Translations under genes and position numbers: made by a program | Part shown: positions 63,325 to 64,000 of the stretch, in pieces | How positions within the stretch are numbered: the stretch's first letter is position 1 | Layout: each line of letters starts with the position of its first letter | Notes under the pieces: generated by a model | Told to the model about the DNA's origin: nothing | The model's database searches: none | What the model saw: the letters and a program-made list of their open reading frames with translations, nothing else | From: Clostridium sp. D33t1_170424_F3 | Lineage (GTDB): Bacteria > Bacillota > Clostridia > Oscillospirales > Acutalibacteraceae | Reading direction: 5' to 3' | NCBI RefSeq assembly: GCF_015667585.1 | Contig: NZ_JADPEG010000001.1 | Coordinates: 219,283-283,282 of the forward strand | Length of the DNA: 64,000 nt

Positions 63325-63353
63325 TTGCGTTCTATCAAAATATGTGCTAATAT
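63325..63353 (+). promoter_or_regulatory. sigma-A promoter of tRNA-Ala
   Basis: TTGCGT (63325-63330), 17-base spacer, TAATAT (63348-63353), about 30 bases before the tRNA. Confidence 0.6.
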
Positions 63354-63382
63354 TATGAAGCTGTTCCGCGGCAAATCAATTT

Positions 63383-63458
63383 GGGGCATTAGCTCAGCTG
63401 GGAGAGCGCTACACTGGCAGTGTAGAGGTCAGCGGTTCGATCCCGCTATGCTCCACCA
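63383..63458 (+). tRNA. tRNA-Ala (GGC)
   Basis: A 76-base tRNA with acceptor GGGGCAT/ATGCTCC, discriminator A and encoded CCA. The anticodon arm CTACA-CTGGCAG-TGTAG gives anticodon GGC. D arm AGCTCAGCTGGGAGAGC and T arm GCGGTTCGATCCCGC are standard. The second-last stem pair is a G-T wobble. Confidence 0.97.
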
Positions 63459-63500
63459 AAAGCCGAACTTCTTTAACAAGAAGTTCGGCTTTTTCTTTTT
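63459..63500 (+). terminator. intrinsic terminator of tRNA-Ala
   Basis: A 16-bp stem (AAAAGCCGAACTTCTT with its complement) with a 4-base loop and a U-rich tail, directly after the tRNA. Confidence 0.85.
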
Positions 63501-63795
63501 ATCCGCCGGTTGATCGCCGTAAGCGTTCACCACCAAACTGGATACCATTTGAAAACAAACAAGATAAAGCATCCATCTTGTATATCACAAATTTACATCG
63601 GATGTAAAATACGTTTTTACAATTGGAATGGCCGGATACCGTATTGTACGCTGTTTCCCTTCTTCTGCTCGCCCACAGGATGAAAATGCTTTTCTTCCTC
63701 TTTGTCCAGCAGAATTTTTCCTTCTTCACGGTCTCTTTTCAGCACACAGTTTTTTTGATGCCACCTATTCACGGCTTTATTAGGTCCAAGTAAAA
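63501..63795. other. intergenic region with an uncertain small ORF
   Basis: Between the two converging tRNA units. A minus-strand frame of about 51 codons (GTG 63772 to 63617), rich in charged residues (for example LLDKEEEKHFHPVGEQKK), has no ribosome site and starts inside the tRNA terminator's upstream flank. I do not accept it as a gene but list it because nothing else fills the region. Confidence 0.3.
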
Positions 63796-63833
63796 TAAAA
63801 AGTCCAGTAACCTGCACGGTTACTGGACTTTTT
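63796..63833 (-). terminator. intrinsic terminator of the tRNA-Thr/Asp unit
   Basis: A 16-bp near-perfect stem (AAAAAGTCCAGTAACC with its complement), a 5-base loop and a U-run on the minus strand. Confidence 0.85.
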
Positions 63834-63834
63834 A

Positions 63835-63910
63835 TGGAGCTGCTAACGCGATTCGAACGCGTGACCTCGTCCTTACCAAGGACGTGCTCTGCCAACTGAG
63901 CCATAGCAGC
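63835..63910 (-). tRNA. tRNA-Thr (GGT)
   Basis: A 76-base tRNA on the minus strand with acceptor GCTGCTA/TAGCAGC, discriminator T and encoded CCA. The anticodon arm CGTCC-TTGGTAA-GGACG gives anticodon GGT. T arm GCGTTCGAATCGC is standard. It lies downstream of tRNA-Asp in the same transcript. Confidence 0.96.
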
Positions 63911-63915
63911 AAAAT

Positions 63916-63992
63916 TGGCGACTCGGAACGGGATCGAACCGTCGACCTCTAGCGTGACAGGCTAGCGTTCTAACCAGCTGAACTACCGAGCC
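63916..63992 (-). tRNA. tRNA-Asp (GTC)
   Basis: A 77-base tRNA on the minus strand with acceptor GGCTCGG/CCGAGTC, discriminator G and encoded CCA. The anticodon arm CTAGC-CTGTCAC-GCTAG gives anticodon GTC. The bases at 63996-63999 (TGGC on the plus strand, GCCA on the minus) could be the CCA end of a further upstream tRNA cut by the window edge. Confidence 0.95.
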
Positions 63993-64000
63993 GTATTGGC

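Noticed and set aside
63617..63772. 51-codon charged ORF between the tRNA units
   Set aside because: No ribosome site, GTG start, and no recognisable motif; not enough to call a gene.

Overview
This window looks like chromosomal core from a low-GC-phylum (Firmicutes) anaerobe of class Clostridia, most likely the Oscillospiraceae/Ruminococcaceae group. The evidence is the gene order: rpoB-rpoC-rpsL-rpsG, dgt-dnaG-rpoD, scpA-scpB-gerW with a nearby dac and rluB, and miaB-ylbF-mutS-mutL-miaA running into sepF-ylmH-divIVA. Shine-Dalgarno sites are strong, sigma-A promoters are near consensus, there is a spore-germination type GerW protein, and tRNA genes encode their own CCA. Genus cannot be decided from the sequence alone. 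Most genes lie on the minus strand. Plus-strand genes are pyk, the MerR regulator, rpmB, an SRAP-like gene, and tRNA-Leu and tRNA-Ala.

Layout. 1-8.8 kb: transcription and translation core (rpsG partial, rpsL, rpoC, rpoB). 9.0-13.4 kb: Rrf2 regulator, rpoD, dnaG, dgt. 13.5-17.5 kb: YigZ, rpmE, a VanY-like protein that has lost its metal ligands, and pyruvate kinase. 17.7-21.1 kb: an AT-richer accessory block with a DUF4097 lipoprotein, a membrane protein and an ABC ATPase, driven by a MerR-type promoter with a 19-bp spacer and controlled by a divergent BmrR-like regulator. 21.3-24.8 kb: a three-gene biotin carboxyltransferase operon resembling a transcarboxylase. 24.8-30.4 kb: rluB, D,D-carboxypeptidase, gerW, DUF2953, scpB, scpA and an M50 protease. 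30.5-41.3 kb: rpmB, plsY, der, DUF512, rpmF-yceD, an uncharacterised P-loop protein, pgi, a second D,D-carboxypeptidase, rlmH, walJ and murA. 41.7-46.8 kb: a LysM/G5/M23 wall hydrolase, tRNA-Leu, a variant SRAP protein, comEA-like, a HAD phosphatase and an RluD-type enzyme. 46.8-59.1 kb: lspA, divIVA, ylmH, sepF, yggS, an HlyD-like protein, miaA, mutL, mutS, ylbF-like and miaB. 59.1-64 kb: a PadR/DUF1700-DUF4097 operon, a glycosyltransferase-like protein without its DxD motif, a CNNM/CorC transporter, tRNA-Ala, and an oppositely oriented tRNA-Thr/tRNA-Asp pair at the right edge.

How it fits together. Most of the window is housekeeping: RNA polymerase and sigma factor, replication priming, mismatch repair, tRNA and rRNA modification, condensin loading, division-site proteins and peptidoglycan synthesis or trimming. 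The points most worth following are the self-contained MerR/ABC/DUF4097 unit with its readable operator, the parallel PadR/DUF4097 unit, the transcarboxylase-like operon, three enzyme families whose members here have lost catalytic residues (VanY, SRAP, GT2), and two conserved genes of unclear role embedded in division or repair operons (HlyD-like; YlbF-like with a Cys tail). No CRISPR array, prophage, intact insertion sequence or rRNA operon was seen.
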